Of a DNA stretch of 64,000 nucleotides, positions 28,338 through 37,401 are shown piece by piece; the first letter of the stretch is position 1, and each line of letters begins with the position of its first letter. This stretch comes from CAVPTL01 sp963708725 (GTDB lineage Bacteria > Actinomycetota > Thermoleophilia > Gaiellales > JAICJC01). Made by a program: the position numbers and the translations under genes. The DNA lies in the NCBI GenBank assembly GCA_963708725.1, contig CAVPTL010000007.1, forward strand, positions 62,001 to 126,000, written 5' to 3'. The notes under the pieces are model-generated. The model had not been told where the DNA came from. It saw nothing but the letters and a program-made list of their open reading frames with translations, and made no database searches.

Positions 28338-29654
28338 ATGCGCAAGGTAGGTTTTCTACTGGCGGTGGTCGTGGCTTCGGTCGCGCTCGCCGGCTGCGGC
28401 GGGTCAAGCTCGTCGAGCAGCTCGAGCGGAGGTGGCGGCGGAAGCAGCAGCTCGGCGCCCGTCACCCTGACGCTTTGGCACAACTACGGCACCGAGCAGA
28501 ACGCGGTTGCCACCAAGAACCTGGTGACGGCGTACGAGAAGCTGCATCCCAACGTCACCATCAAGATCGTCAGCCAGCCGGCTGACAACTACTTCGCGCT
28601 GCTCAAGGCGGCCGCGATCTCACACACCGGCCCGGACATCGCCGTCCAGTGGACCGGCCTGTTCACCCTCCAGGACACCAACTACCTGGCCAAGCTGACC
28701 GGCCTCGTACCGCAGGCCTCACTCGACAAGATGAAGGGCCTTGAGTGGATGTCGAGCGGGCTCTCGAGCTCCGGCGACCCGTACGTGATGCCGCTCGAGG
28801 ATCAGTTCTACATCGGCTTCTACAACAAGTCCGACTTCCAGAAGTCCGGAGTGACCTCCGTGCCCACCGACTGGAGCGAACTCAACGCCGCCTGCACCAA
28901 GCTCAAGGCGCACGGCTACACGCCCATCGTCTACGGCAACGGCGGCCAGTCGCTCGGCACCGAGTTCTACCCCTGGTACGACGCCAGCTACCTGATGATC
29001 GGCCAGTACCCGCTGAGCCAGTGGAAGGGCATCTACGACGGCAGCATCCCGTGGAACTCGGCCACCAACAACGCCCAGTACAGCAAGTGGGCCGCCCTCC
29101 AGACCAGCGGCTGCACCAACTCAGACATCCTGACCACCACCAACAACCTCGACCAGTTCACCTCGGGCAAGGCCGCCATGATCGTCGACGGCACCTGGGA
29201 CACGCAGAAGTTCACCGACTCGATGGGCAAGAACGTGGCCGCCTTCGTGCCGCCGTTCTCGAACTCGCCGATGAAGGGCGTCGTGGAGTACCCCGGCGAC
29301 GGCTTCTCGATCATGAACTACTCGAGTCATCAGCAGGACGCCGCCGACTTCCTGGCGTTCATCGCGACGCCGGCGGGCGTCAAGGCGGTCAACGACGCCG
29401 GACTGATTCCCGACGTCAACGGTTCGACCACGTCCAACCCGGTGAACCAGCAGATGCTGGACTTCGCCGCCAAGGACGGATTCACCCGCTACCCGATGCT
29501 CGACAACGTCACCCAGGGCGACGTCGTCAACACGGGCAACAAGTTCCTGCCCAGCATGCTGGCCGGGAAGACCTCCGTGTCGGACGGGCTGAACGAGATG
29601 CAGAACACCTGGAACCAGCTCCCGTCAGACCAGAAGGGCTCGACATATAAGTAA
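28338..29654 (+). CDS. ABC sugar-binding lipoprotein (CUT1 family)
   Basis: 438 residues; AAGGAGGAG at 28325-28333 selects ATG 28338. Signal peptide with lipobox ALAGC (Cys20) and a Ser/Gly linker. Family-1 sugar-binding pattern: TLWHNYGTEQN, YEKLHPNVTIKI, GKAAMIVDGTWD and FLAFIATPAG. Delivers a sugar or sugar derivative to the permeases that follow. A strong stem-loop directly after the stop should favour higher expression of this gene than of the permeases. Confidence 0.92.
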   Translation: MRKVGFLLAVVVASVALAGCGGSSSSSSSSGGGGGSSSSAPVTLTLWHNYGTEQNAVATKNLVTAYEKLHPNVTIKIVSQPADNYFALLKAAAISHTGPDIAVQWTGLFTLQDTNYLAKLTGLVPQASLDKMKGLEWMSSGLSSSGDPYVMPLEDQFYIGFYNKSDFQKSGVTSVPTDWSELNAACTKLKAHGYTPIVYGNGGQSLGTEFYPWYDASYLMIGQYPLSQWKGIYDGSIPWNSATNNAQYSKWAALQTSGCTNSDILTTTNNLDQFTSGKAAMIVDGTWDTQKFTDSMGKNVAAFVPPFSNSPMKGVVEYPGDGFSIMNYSSHQQDAADFLAFIATPAGVKAVNDAGLIPDVNGSTTSNPVNQQMLDFAAKDGFTRYPMLDNVTQGDVVNTGNKFLPSMLAGKTSVSDGLNEMQNTWNQLPSDQKGSTYK

Positions 29655-29663
29655 CACCTGATG

Positions 29664-29711
29664 GTTGGGCCTGGGCTCCTCGCAGTCGGAGCCCAGGCCC
29701 AACGCCGTTTT
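29664..29711 (+). terminator. Intercistronic stem-loop with T-run after the binding-protein gene
   Basis: Perfect 16-bp stem (GTTGGGCCTGGGCTCC at 29664-29679 and its complement at 29688-29703) with an 8-nt loop, followed by GCCGTTTT. Works as an intrinsic (attenuating) terminator or 3' stabiliser, a common way to make more binding protein than permease in CUT1 operons. Confidence 0.75.
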
Positions 29712-29730
29712 GATCCATGATGTTCTCGAT

Positions 29731-30663
29731 ATGAGCTCACACATACTCCCCGCATCCGCGACCGACCTCCCGCCCGCACCGACGCGGCCGCGACGCACCG
29801 GCATCCAGCGCCGCCGCGGGCTGGTCGGATTTGCCATGTGCCTGCCGGCCGCGGGGCTCGTGGCGGTGCTGCTGGGCTGGCCGATGATCCAGGCGGTCTA
29901 CTACTCGATGACCGACTGGGACGGGATCACCGCCAAATGGATCGGGCCTTCGACCTACACCCACGAGCTGCACGATCCCGCGTTCTGGCGCGTGATCGAA
30001 AACAACGCCCTGCTCCTGCTCTCGATCCCGGTGGCGATCGGGATCCCGCTTGGCATCGCGTTTCTGCTCGACACCCGTGTTTTCGGCTGGCGCACCTTCC
30101 GCACCGCCTACTTCCTGCCGACGGCGATCTCGTGGGTGGTGATCGGGATGGTCGCCGAGCGGTTCTTCGCCGCCCAGGGTCAGCTCAACTCGCTGTTCTC
30201 GACGGTCGGACTCGGATTCATCTCGACCAACTTCCTCGCCGGCCAACGCACCGCGCTGCTGGCGGTCGCCCTGACCTTCGTGTTTTCGATGATCGGCACC
30301 AACACCATCATCTTCCTGACCGGGATGGCGACCCTCGACCACAACCTGGCCGAGGCCTCCCGAGTCGACGGCGCCAGCGGCTGGCAGGTGTTTCGCTGGA
30401 TCACCGTGCCGCAGCTCAAGCGGTTCATCCAGTTTGCGCTGATGATGACCCTGATCAGCGCGTTCACCGCCCTCTTCAGCCTGATCTTCGTGATGACCAG
30501 CGGCGGCCCCGGGTACGGCAGCACAACCCTCGAGTTCTTCGTCTACCAGACCGCATTTGAGACCGGCCAGTTCGGCACGGGCGCGATGCTGGGCGTGATC
30601 CTGTTTGCGATCATGGCAAGCGTCGGCCTCGCCCAGGTGCTGCTGCTGAGGACAAAAGAGTGA
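29731..30663 (+). CDS. Sugar ABC transporter permease (MalF/UgpA type)
   Basis: 310 residues from ATG 29731. Six TM helices; the EAA loop contacting the ATPase reads EASRVDGASGWQVFRWITVP. N-terminal cytoplasmic tail is Pro-rich. The start codon has no clear ribosome binding site; ATG 29731 was chosen as the one nearest the first hydrophobic segment. Its end overlaps the second permease (GTGA). Confidence 0.9.
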   Translation: MSSHILPASATDLPPAPTRPRRTGIQRRRGLVGFAMCLPAAGLVAVLLGWPMIQAVYYSMTDWDGITAKWIGPSTYTHELHDPAFWRVIENNALLLLSIPVAIGIPLGIAFLLDTRVFGWRTFRTAYFLPTAISWVVIGMVAERFFAAQGQLNSLFSTVGLGFISTNFLAGQRTALLAVALTFVFSMIGTNTIIFLTGMATLDHNLAEASRVDGASGWQVFRWITVPQLKRFIQFALMMTLISAFTALFSLIFVMTSGGPGYGSTTLEFFVYQTAFETGQFGTGAMLGVILFAIMASVGLAQVLLLRTKE

Positions 30664-31526
30664 GCGCCGTCGCACCATCCGCCGACGGCCTGCCGGCCCA
30701 GGTAACCGAGCCGCGCAAGGCCCGCCGCCCGCTGCGCAGCGGGCTGGTGCTGCTGCTGATGATCGGGATCGCGATTGTGATGCTCTACCCGTTCTGGTTC
30801 ATGATCGACAACTCGTTCAAGAGCGAGTCGGCGTTCATCGGGTCGGGCGGACACTCGCTGGCCAGCTGGCGCTCGCTGGATTCGGCGCTGCCGTGGGGCC
30901 AGCAGATGAAGAACTCGACGATCGTCTGTCTGCTCTCGATCGGGATCATCCTGGTGTGTTCGACCATGGCAGGGTTCGCGTTTGCCAAGTTGCGGTTCCC
31001 GGGCGCCCCGGTGATCTTTGCCGGGATCATCGCGGCGATCCTGATCCCGGTGCAGTCGATCGTGATCCCGGCATACGTCGACATCGCCCACTGGCACCTG
31101 CTCACGTCCTACTGGGGAGCGGTGCTGATGTACTCGGCCCTGGGTACACCGTTTGCGACGTTTTTGATGACGGTGTACTACCGCAGCCTGCCCGATGAGC
31201 TGATCGAGGCCGGCGTGATGGATGGCCTGTCGTATCCCATGATCTTCGTGCGGCTGGCGCTGCCGCTCTCGGTGCCGGCGCTGGCGACGGTGTTCGTGCT
31301 CCAGTTCATCCAGATCTGGGATGACCTGCTGATCGGCCTCCTGTTTCTCCAAAATCAGTCCGACCGAACGATCACCGTCGGTCTGGGAGCGCTGGCGGCC
31401 GGGCGCACCACCGACATCCCCGTGCTGATGGCGGGGTCGCTGATCTCGGCGATCCCAGCGATCATCGTCTTCCTGATCTTCCAGCGGTTCCTGGTCAATG
31501 GCCTGACCGCAGGGATCGGGCGCTGA
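30660..31526 (+). CDS. Sugar ABC transporter permease (MalG/UgpE type)
   Basis: 288 residues from GTG 30660. TM core with MLYPFWFMIDNSFKSE at the first helix, the MalG-type segment STMAGFAFAKLRFPG, and the EAA loop EAGVMDGLSYPMIFVRLALP. C-terminal IFQRFLVNGLTAGIGR is the usual end of this family. Pairs with the upstream permease; last base of its stop is the first base of the ATPase start. Confidence 0.9.
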   Translation: MSAVAPSADGLPAQVTEPRKARRPLRSGLVLLLMIGIAIVMLYPFWFMIDNSFKSESAFIGSGGHSLASWRSLDSALPWGQQMKNSTIVCLLSIGIILVCSTMAGFAFAKLRFPGAPVIFAGIIAAILIPVQSIVIPAYVDIAHWHLLTSYWGAVLMYSALGTPFATFLMTVYYRSLPDELIEAGVMDGLSYPMIFVRLALPLSVPALATVFVLQFIQIWDDLLIGLLFLQNQSDRTITVGLGALAAGRTTDIPVLMAGSLISAIPAIIVFLIFQRFLVNGLTAGIGR

Positions 31527-32599
31527 TGGCGACTGTCCGTTTCGAACACGCCTCGCGGGTGTACGTCGCCGGCCAGCGGCCGGCGGTCGACCGCCTGTCG
31601 CTCGAGATCGCCGATGGCGAGCTGTGCGTCCTGGTCGGGCCGAGCGGCTCGGGCAAGTCGACCGCGCTTCGGATGCTGGCCGGCCTCGAAACGGTGGACG
31701 GGGGCAAGATCTTCATCGGCGATCGCGACGTCACCGACCTCGCACCCAAGCAACGCGATATCGCGATGGTGTTCCAAAGCTATGCGCTCTACCCACACAT
31801 GACAGTCGCCCAGAATCTCGGGTTCGCACTGCGTGTGAAACGCGTGTCTCGGGCCGAGGTGAAGCAGCGCGTGCAGGAGGCCGCCCGGCTGCTCGAGCTG
31901 GAGCCCTACCTCGACCGGCGGCCGCGGGCGCTCTCGGGCGGCCAGCGCCAGCGGGTCGCGATGGGCCGCGCGATCGTGCGCGAACCCCAGGTGTTCTGCA
32001 TGGACGAGCCGCTCTCCAACCTCGACGCCAAGCTGCGCGTCTCCACCCGCACCCAGATCGCGTCGCTGCAGCGGCGGCTGGGAGTGACCACGGTGTACGT
32101 CACCCACGACCAGGTCGAGGCGATGACCATGGGCGATCGGGTGGCGGTGCTGCACGACGGGGTGCTTCAGCAGGTCGATCGCCCACTCGACATCTACGAC
32201 CGGCCCCGCAACGTGTTCGTGGCCGGCTTCATGGGATCGCCGGCGATGAACCTCGTGCCCGGACGCCGCACCCCCGACGGTGTCGAGGTGCTGGGAACGA
32301 CGGTGCCGGTGACGCGCGAGCTCGCTGCTGCGACCGGCGATGGGGCGGTCACCGCCGGTGTCCGTCCCGACGGGCTGACGATCACCGACGCCGAGGCGCC
32401 CAACTCGATCACCGCCTCCGTGGAGTTCGTGGAGGAGCTGGGCTCCGACGGGTACGTGTACGGCAAGCTGGAGGACGGGGAGCGAATCGTGGTGCGAAGC
32501 CACGGCCGCGTGCATCCACCGGTGGGGGCCAGGTTCGGGCTCCAGATCGACCCCGCCCACCTCCACGTCTTCGACGGCACCACCGGCGACCGCCTCTAA
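31526..32599 (+). CDS. Sugar ABC transporter ATPase (MsmK/UgpC/MalK type)
   Basis: 357 residues. Walker A GPSGSGKST (38-46), Q-loop VFQSYALYPHMTV, signature LSGGQ (136-140), Walker B VFCMDE and H-loop VTHD. The C-terminal TOBE/OB domain (from about residue 240) is present, as in regulatory MalK-type subunits. Having its own ATPase in the operon is less common for CUT1 systems in actinobacteria, which often share one MsiK; this transporter is therefore self-contained. Ends just before a palindromic repeat. Confidence 0.92.
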   Translation: MATVRFEHASRVYVAGQRPAVDRLSLEIADGELCVLVGPSGSGKSTALRMLAGLETVDGGKIFIGDRDVTDLAPKQRDIAMVFQSYALYPHMTVAQNLGFALRVKRVSRAEVKQRVQEAARLLELEPYLDRRPRALSGGQRQRVAMGRAIVREPQVFCMDEPLSNLDAKLRVSTRTQIASLQRRLGVTTVYVTHDQVEAMTMGDRVAVLHDGVLQQVDRPLDIYDRPRNVFVAGFMGSPAMNLVPGRRTPDGVEVLGTTVPVTRELAAATGDGAVTAGVRPDGLTITDAEAPNSITASVEFVEELGSDGYVYGKLEDGERIVVRSHGRVHPPVGARFGLQIDPAHLHVFDGTTGDRL

Positions 32600-32605
32600 A
32601 GCGCG

Positions 32606-32636
32606 TGAATAAATGGTGCCAGGCACCATTTATTCA
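32606..32636. repeat. Palindromic repeat copy 2 (31 bp, perfect)
   Basis: TGAATAAATGGTGCC, central A (32621), and its exact complement. Sits between convergent genes; the TGA stop of the minus-strand response regulator (32634-32636) is the end of the right arm. Same core as the copies at 22.6, 35.3, 54.6, 63.4 and 63.5 kb. Confidence 0.85.
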
Positions 32637-33284
32637 TTCGACGAGGCCGGACTCATAGGCGAAGATCACGGCCTGAACGCGGTCGCGCACGCCGAGTTTT
32701 TGGAGCACCCGGGCAACGTGTGTCTTCGCGGTCGCCTCCGAGATCACCAGCTCGCGGCAGATCTCGGGATTCGAGTAGCCCCGAACCAGCAACGCAAACA
32801 CCTCGCGCTCGCGAGGCGTCAGGTCCGACACCGCCTGCGGCTCGGGCTTCGAGGACGCGGACGGCCCGCGCGCGAACTGCTCGATCACCGTGCGCGTGAC
32901 CGCGGGCGCCAGGAGCGCGTCGCCGCCCGCCACCACCCGCACCGCCGCCGTGATCTCCTCCGGCGGCGCGTCTTTGAGCATGAAGCCGCTCGCCCCGGCG
33001 CGCAGCGACTCGAACACGTAGGTGTCCAACCCGAAGGTCGTCAGGATGATCGTGCGCACGCTGGGCAGCGCATCCGAGATCCGGCGTGTGGCCTCGATCC
33101 CATCGAGCACCGGCATGCGGATGTCCATCAGAATCACGTCGGGTCGGCTCCGGCGGGCCGCATCGACCGCGTCCTGGCCGTCGCCGGCCTCTCCCGCAAC
33201 GCTCATGTCGGGCTCGCTCTCGAGCACCTTGCGCAGCCCCATCCGCACCAACGGCTGATCGTCGGCGATCAGGACGCTGATCAT
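32634..33284 (-). CDS. NarL/FixJ-family response regulator
   Basis: 216 residues. Receiver domain with phosphorylatable Asp54 (VILMDIRMP), TTF and LKDA (Lys near 106); C-terminal LuxR-type HTH from about 154 (LTPREREVFALLVRGYSN, then EICRELVISEATAKTHVARV). Forms a two-component system with the kinase gene upstream, which overlaps its start by ATGA. Output targets unknown; the neighbouring membrane protein at 34586 is a candidate. Confidence 0.92.
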   Translation of the reverse strand: MISVLIADDQPLVRMGLRKVLESEPDMSVAGEAGDGQDAVDAARRSRPDVILMDIRMPVLDGIEATRRISDALPSVRTIILTTFGLDTYVFESLRAGASGFMLKDAPPEEITAAVRVVAGGDALLAPAVTRTVIEQFARGPSASSKPEPQAVSDLTPREREVFALLVRGYSNPEICRELVISEATAKTHVARVLQKLGVRDRVQAVIFAYESGLVE

Positions 33285-34414
33285 CGGATCGGGAGCATCG
33301 CGTGGACAGTGAAGCCGCCGGCGGGGTTGTGACTCGCACGGAAGCGACCGCCGTACAGCGCCACTCGCTCGCGCATCCCGACGAGGCCGTGACCTCCGGG
33401 AAGGGAGCTGACAGCTGCACCGGCGCCGTCGTCGGTGATCTCGAGCTCCAGCGTGTCGCTGCCGTAGCGCACCTGCACGACGGCGTGCGCGTCGCCTGCA
33501 TGCCTGAGCGCGTTGGTCAGCGCCTCCTGCACGATCCGGTAGGCCGATAGCTCGATGCTGCCGGGAAGCTCGCGGGGCTCACCGACGATCTCGAGGCTGA
33601 CCGCAAGTCCCGCCTCCCGCAGCTGTCCCACCAGCGACGGCACGTCGGCCAGGCCCGGCTGCGGATGCAGCGGATCGCCATCCTCGTCGCGCAACATGCC
33701 GAGCAGGCGACGCATCTCGGTCAGAGCGCTTCGGCCGGTGCGCTCGATCGTCTCCAGGACGTCACGGGTGGACTCGTTCGAATCGTCCAGCGTGCGGCGC
33801 TCGGCGCCCGCTTGGACGACCATCACCGAAACATGGTGGGCGACCGCATCGTGCAGCTCACGGGCGATGCGCGCGCGCTCCTCGACCACGGCCTCTCGAG
33901 CGGCGACGTCTCGCTCCCGCTCGGCCAACTGCGCACGTCGCTCCCGATCCGACACAACCCGGCGCACGAGCAGCATGGTGGCCATGACCACGATCGTAAA
34001 CGGGACGCCGTTGAGAAAATGGCCGGCGGCCGCCGATGCCGCGACGTTGGTGACGGCGACGAACACGACGCCTGCGGTGAACACCCTGGCCGATGTCCAC
34101 ACGGTCAGGCCGTAGATCGCACATCCCCAGGCGATCGAGTACGGGATCACCTCGACTCCACCCCACAGCGCAAACTGGACCGCGACGATCGCCTGCGCGG
34201 CGAAGCCCGCGGCGGCGGGGAATGGACGCCGAAGTGCGAGCGCGAGATACATCGGGACGGTCGCCAATCCCACCACGGCTGCCCTGTGAGAGGTCGGATT
34301 GGCAAGCCACACCTGTAGCTCGCCGAGTATCAGGAGCACCACCGCCAAACCACGATCGAACGTCACCGGAGAGATCCCACTGAACGGCACGCGAGACGGC
34401 ATTCCACGCTTCAT
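33281..34414 (-). CDS. NarL-type sensor histidine kinase (HisKA_3)
   Basis: 377 residues from ATG 34414; TAGACT ends 7 nt upstream and no Shine-Dalgarno is seen (leaderless layout). Four to five N-terminal TM helices (about 22-150), a coiled coil (155-180), then HisKA_3 with phospho-acceptor His188 (ARELHDAVAHHVSVMV) and HATPase (EALTNALRHAG, TDDGAG, HGLVGMRERV). No periplasmic sensor domain, so it probably senses a membrane-associated signal. Confidence 0.9.
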   Translation of the reverse strand: MKRGMPSRVPFSGISPVTFDRGLAVVLLILGELQVWLANPTSHRAAVVGLATVPMYLALALRRPFPAAAGFAAQAIVAVQFALWGGVEVIPYSIAWGCAIYGLTVWTSARVFTAGVVFVAVTNVAASAAAGHFLNGVPFTIVVMATMLLVRRVVSDRERRAQLAERERDVAAREAVVEERARIARELHDAVAHHVSVMVVQAGAERRTLDDSNESTRDVLETIERTGRSALTEMRRLLGMLRDEDGDPLHPQPGLADVPSLVGQLREAGLAVSLEIVGEPRELPGSIELSAYRIVQEALTNALRHAGDAHAVVQVRYGSDTLELEITDDGAGAAVSSLPGGHGLVGMRERVALYGGRFRASHNPAGGFTVHAMLPIR

Positions 34415-34585
34415 GCAATTGAGTCTAGAAGCTTCCCGCGCGGTTGACATCGGCCGGTCGGACGATCTGAGCACCGCCGCAAGATCAGCCAATTGGGCGA
34501 CCCAAAGACCGGTCGGTCGGCCGACGCCACAGCCTCCAATACGTCCGTAGCGTGAAGACATCAACGACCCACGGAGGAGACCATC

Positions 34586-35245
34586 GTGAAAATCACCAGA
34601 CAGGACCGGGTGTTCGCAGCGTTGGGTGTCGGCTCAGTCGTCGCCGAGCTCGCCGGATTTGCGATCGGGTCGCTCGGCGGGCGCCCGTTCGTCACCATCA
34701 CCAGCTCGCCCGCAGACGTTCGATCCGCCTTCGACTCGTCGGTGACGACCGCGGCCTGGGTGGGCGCCTACGTCGAGATGCTCAGCTTCGGAATGTTCCT
34801 CGCCTTCGCCATCTGGGCGGCCGCCAAACTCGGCGGCGGGCTGCTCGGCTCGGTCGCAGCCGCCGCGGCAACGGCGTACGCCGCGGTTAGCATCGGGGCA
34901 CTGGGAATCGGCGACGCACTGGCCTACCGCGCGGGCCACGGCATGGGCGTCCAACTTGCATCGACGCTGGTCACGCTCAACGAAGCCGTGTACGTCTGTA
35001 CCTGGTTTCTCAGCGTCTTCTACCTGCTCGCGATCGCACCGATGGCGCTCGCAGCCGGACGCCGGGTGATCGGCTGGAGCGCGGTGGCCATCTCCGCCGT
35101 TGTGCTCGTGACCACCGCAGTATCGCTCGACAACTTCGGCCAGATGTCGAACTTTCTGTGGCTGGCCTGGATCGTGGGGACGAGCATCGCACTGGCCCGG
35201 GGACGGCGCAGCGAGGCACCCGCGGCCGAGGTTGCGCTGGCCTGA
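34586..35245 (+). CDS. Integral membrane protein, about 6 TM segments, function unknown
   Basis: 219 residues from GTG 34586 with a good GGAGGAG at 34574-34580. Hydrophobic helices around 11-30, 60-78, 84-108, 128-150, 158-178 and 184-202. Some resemblance in layout to DUF4386-type membrane proteins, but not enough to assign. Transcribed divergently from the two-component operon, so it may be its target. Followed by a palindromic repeat 36 bp after its stop. Confidence 0.7.
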   Translation: MKITRQDRVFAALGVGSVVAELAGFAIGSLGGRPFVTITSSPADVRSAFDSSVTTAAWVGAYVEMLSFGMFLAFAIWAAAKLGGGLLGSVAAAAATAYAAVSIGALGIGDALAYRAGHGMGVQLASTLVTLNEAVYVCTWFLSVFYLLAIAPMALAAGRRVIGWSAVAISAVVLVTTAVSLDNFGQMSNFLWLAWIVGTSIALARGRRSEAPAAEVALA

Positions 35246-35281
35246 CGCATGACTGGGCATGGGCCTGCGACCGCTCTAAAG

Positions 35282-35320
35282 CGCGTGAATAAATGGTGCC
35301 TGGCACCATTTATTCACGCG
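35282..35320. repeat. Palindromic repeat copy 3 (39 bp, perfect)
   Basis: 19-bp arms (CGCGTGAATAAATGGTGCC and complement) around T35301. Lies between two plus-strand genes, 36 bp after one stop and 44 bp before the next start; unlike four other copies it does not contain a stop codon of a gene. Confidence 0.85.
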
Positions 35321-35364
35321 AGGCCCGTAACGTTCCCGGGACGCCCGGCTGACAGAATGGCGAC

Positions 35365-36564
35365 GTGAGCCTGAGTCACACACGGTGGGTGGTGCTGTCC
35401 ACGTGGATGATCGCGGTCGCCGCGATTGCGGTGGCGATCCCACTTGCGCTCTCGGGTGGAGTCAGCACGTGGACGGCCGTGATCGCGGTTCCCCCCGTTG
35501 TTGGTGGCGCCACCATGGGTGCGATTCTGTGCTTGCACGTGCGGCGCAATCCGATCGGCCCGCTGCTGCTGATCCTCGCCACGGCGTTCTCGCTGGGAAC
35601 GCTCGCAAACATCTACCTCGCGCCGGGGCAGGGGCTGCCAGCCGGGGACGCGGTCGCCGTCGTGTTCGTTCTGACGCGGGCGGCGCCGTGGGTGATCCTG
35701 CCCGCCTTGCTGCTGCTCTTCCCCGACGGCCACCTGGCCTCACGACGGTGGCGCCCGCTTGGCTGGGTGTGGGCCGTCGCGTCGGTGTGCGCCACCGTCG
35801 GGTGGGTCATCTCGACCGAAGCGATCGGCCTCCAGTTCGACCCCACCCGAACCAGTCCGCTGGCGATCAGCGGAGTTGTCGGAGACCTCGGATCGACGCT
35901 CGGCAGCATCGGCACCGCCCTGCTCTTGCTCCTGATGATCCCGGCAACGGTCTCGCTGGTGCTCCGTTTTCGACGATCCACCGGGGTGGTGCGCCAGCAG
36001 CTCAAATGGTTTGCCGCCGCCGCATCGGGCCTTGCCTTCGCCGCGCTCATCAGCCCGGTGCTGTGGGCGCTGGGCGGGATCTGGTCAGACGATGTGGACG
36101 GGCTGGTGTGGTCGCTGGCCGGGACGGCGCTGGTGATCGCGACCGGGATCGCGATCCTGCGATATCGCCTCTACGAGATCGATGTGATCATCCGAAAGAC
36201 GCTGGTGTACACCGCGCTGATCGGAACGCTCGCGCTCGCCTACCTCGGCGGCATCTACGTGATTGGCCTCGCGGTGCAAACCCTCAGCGGGCGGTCAGAC
36301 GCGCTGGCGGTGACGCTCTCGACGCTCGGGGTCGCGGCCGGATTTCAGCCGCTGCGCTCGCGCATCCGGCGGGCCGTCGATCACCGTTTCTACCGCCGGA
36401 AGTACGACGCCAGCCGGACCCTCGACGCGTTCGCCGGGCGACTTCGCGAGCAGATCGACCTCGACGCGCTCCATGCCGACGTGCTCGAGGTCATCCACGC
36501 CACCGTGCAGCCGTCGCAGGCGAGCCTGTGGTTACTCCCGCCAAAGCAGAATCTCAGCCCGTGA
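35365..36564 (+). CDS. Multi-pass sensor-like membrane protein without kinase domain
   Basis: 399 residues from GTG 35365. Eight to nine TM helices over residues 1-300, followed by a soluble tail with AVDHRFYRRKYDASRTLDAF and LREQIDLDALHADVLEVIH. In related actinobacterial proteins this tail leads into GAF and histidine kinase domains; here the protein stops at LWLLPPKQNLSP with no kinase. Either a truncated kinase or an independent sensor that acts with a partner. Converges with the next gene, overlapping it by 11 bp at the 3' ends. Confidence 0.75.
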   Translation: MSLSHTRWVVLSTWMIAVAAIAVAIPLALSGGVSTWTAVIAVPPVVGGATMGAILCLHVRRNPIGPLLLILATAFSLGTLANIYLAPGQGLPAGDAVAVVFVLTRAAPWVILPALLLLFPDGHLASRRWRPLGWVWAVASVCATVGWVISTEAIGLQFDPTRTSPLAISGVVGDLGSTLGSIGTALLLLLMIPATVSLVLRFRRSTGVVRQQLKWFAAAASGLAFAALISPVLWALGGIWSDDVDGLVWSLAGTALVIATGIAILRYRLYEIDVIIRKTLVYTALIGTLALAYLGGIYVIGLAVQTLSGRSDALAVTLSTLGVAAGFQPLRSRIRRAVDHRFYRRKYDASRTLDAFAGRLREQIDLDALHADVLEVIHATVQPSQASLWLLPPKQNLSP

Positions 36565-37381
36565 CGTCGATGCGAGTCCGTGCCAGATACGCCACGAACC
36601 CCACGATCAGGCATGCGAGCACGACGCTGACCGGTCCGTAGCCGAACCCCAGGCCGCCGCGTGCGGCCGGCACCGACATCCAGTCGGCAAACGATGCCCC
36701 CAGCGGCCGGGTCACGATGTAGGCAAACCAGAACGCGAAGATCGGGTTCCAGCCGAACCGCCAATGCCCGACAGCGGGCACCGCGATCAGCGCCGCAAAC
36801 ATGATTCCCGACCCGAGGTAGCCCAGCCCCAGCGTGCGGGCTGTCATGTCACCCGCAGCGGTACCGAGCGCGAATGTGGCCAGCACCGCGGCCCAGTAGA
36901 ACAGCTCCCGCCGCTGAGTGAGGATGCTATGGATCGAGAGGGTCAGCTCCGAGCGCTGCCACGTCACGAACACGACCGTGAGCACGGTGGCATAGAACGC
37001 CGTCGAGACGACGTAGGGAATGCCGAGCCCGACGTGGAGGACGTCGGCGGCCATGGTGCCGAACACCCCCACCATCGCCACGGCGAGCCAGTAGATCCAG
37101 GCGACGTACCGGCCCGCGCGCAGCTGCCACACAAGCGCCGCGGTGAACACCGTTGCGCCGATCACCACCGCGACCGGCGGGCCGAGACGATGCACCAGGA
37201 AGTCGGAAGTGCTCTCCCCCATCCCCGTCGTGAGCACCTTGATGACCCAGAAATACACCGTGATCTCCGGCACCCGGCTGAGCCCCACGCGGGCCTGTGT
37301 ACGGGCCGCGGGTGCATCGACCCGCGGGGTGGTGAGTTCGCTCATTCGGCGCATGGTTACGGGCCGTTTTGAACGATTCAT
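36554..37381 (-). CDS. COG4705-like integral membrane protein
   Basis: 275 residues if started at ATG 37381; ATGs at 37354 and 37345 are also possible. Multi-pass (about 8 helices) with internally repeated Gly/Asp motifs KVLTTGMGESTSDFL, FGTMAADVLHVGLGI, LGTAAGDMTARTLGLG and PLGASFADWMSVP. These repeated Asp/Glu-containing half-helices are typical of the uncharacterised COG4705 family and suggest a transporter with internal symmetry. ACTAAT ends 7 nt before ATG 37381, favouring that start. Confidence 0.75.
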   Translation of the reverse strand: MNRSKRPVTMRRMSELTTPRVDAPAARTQARVGLSRVPEITVYFWVIKVLTTGMGESTSDFLVHRLGPPVAVVIGATVFTAALVWQLRAGRYVAWIYWLAVAMVGVFGTMAADVLHVGLGIPYVVSTAFYATVLTVVFVTWQRSELTLSIHSILTQRRELFYWAAVLATFALGTAAGDMTARTLGLGYLGSGIMFAALIAVPAVGHWRFGWNPIFAFWFAYIVTRPLGASFADWMSVPAARGGLGFGYGPVSVVLACLIVGFVAYLARTRIDVTG

Positions 37382-37401
37382 GAGGATGATTAGTCACGGA
37401 T

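Noticed and set aside
34444..34449. TTGACA between the divergent kinase and membrane-protein genes
   Set aside because: No acceptable -10 at 15-19 bp on the plus strand.
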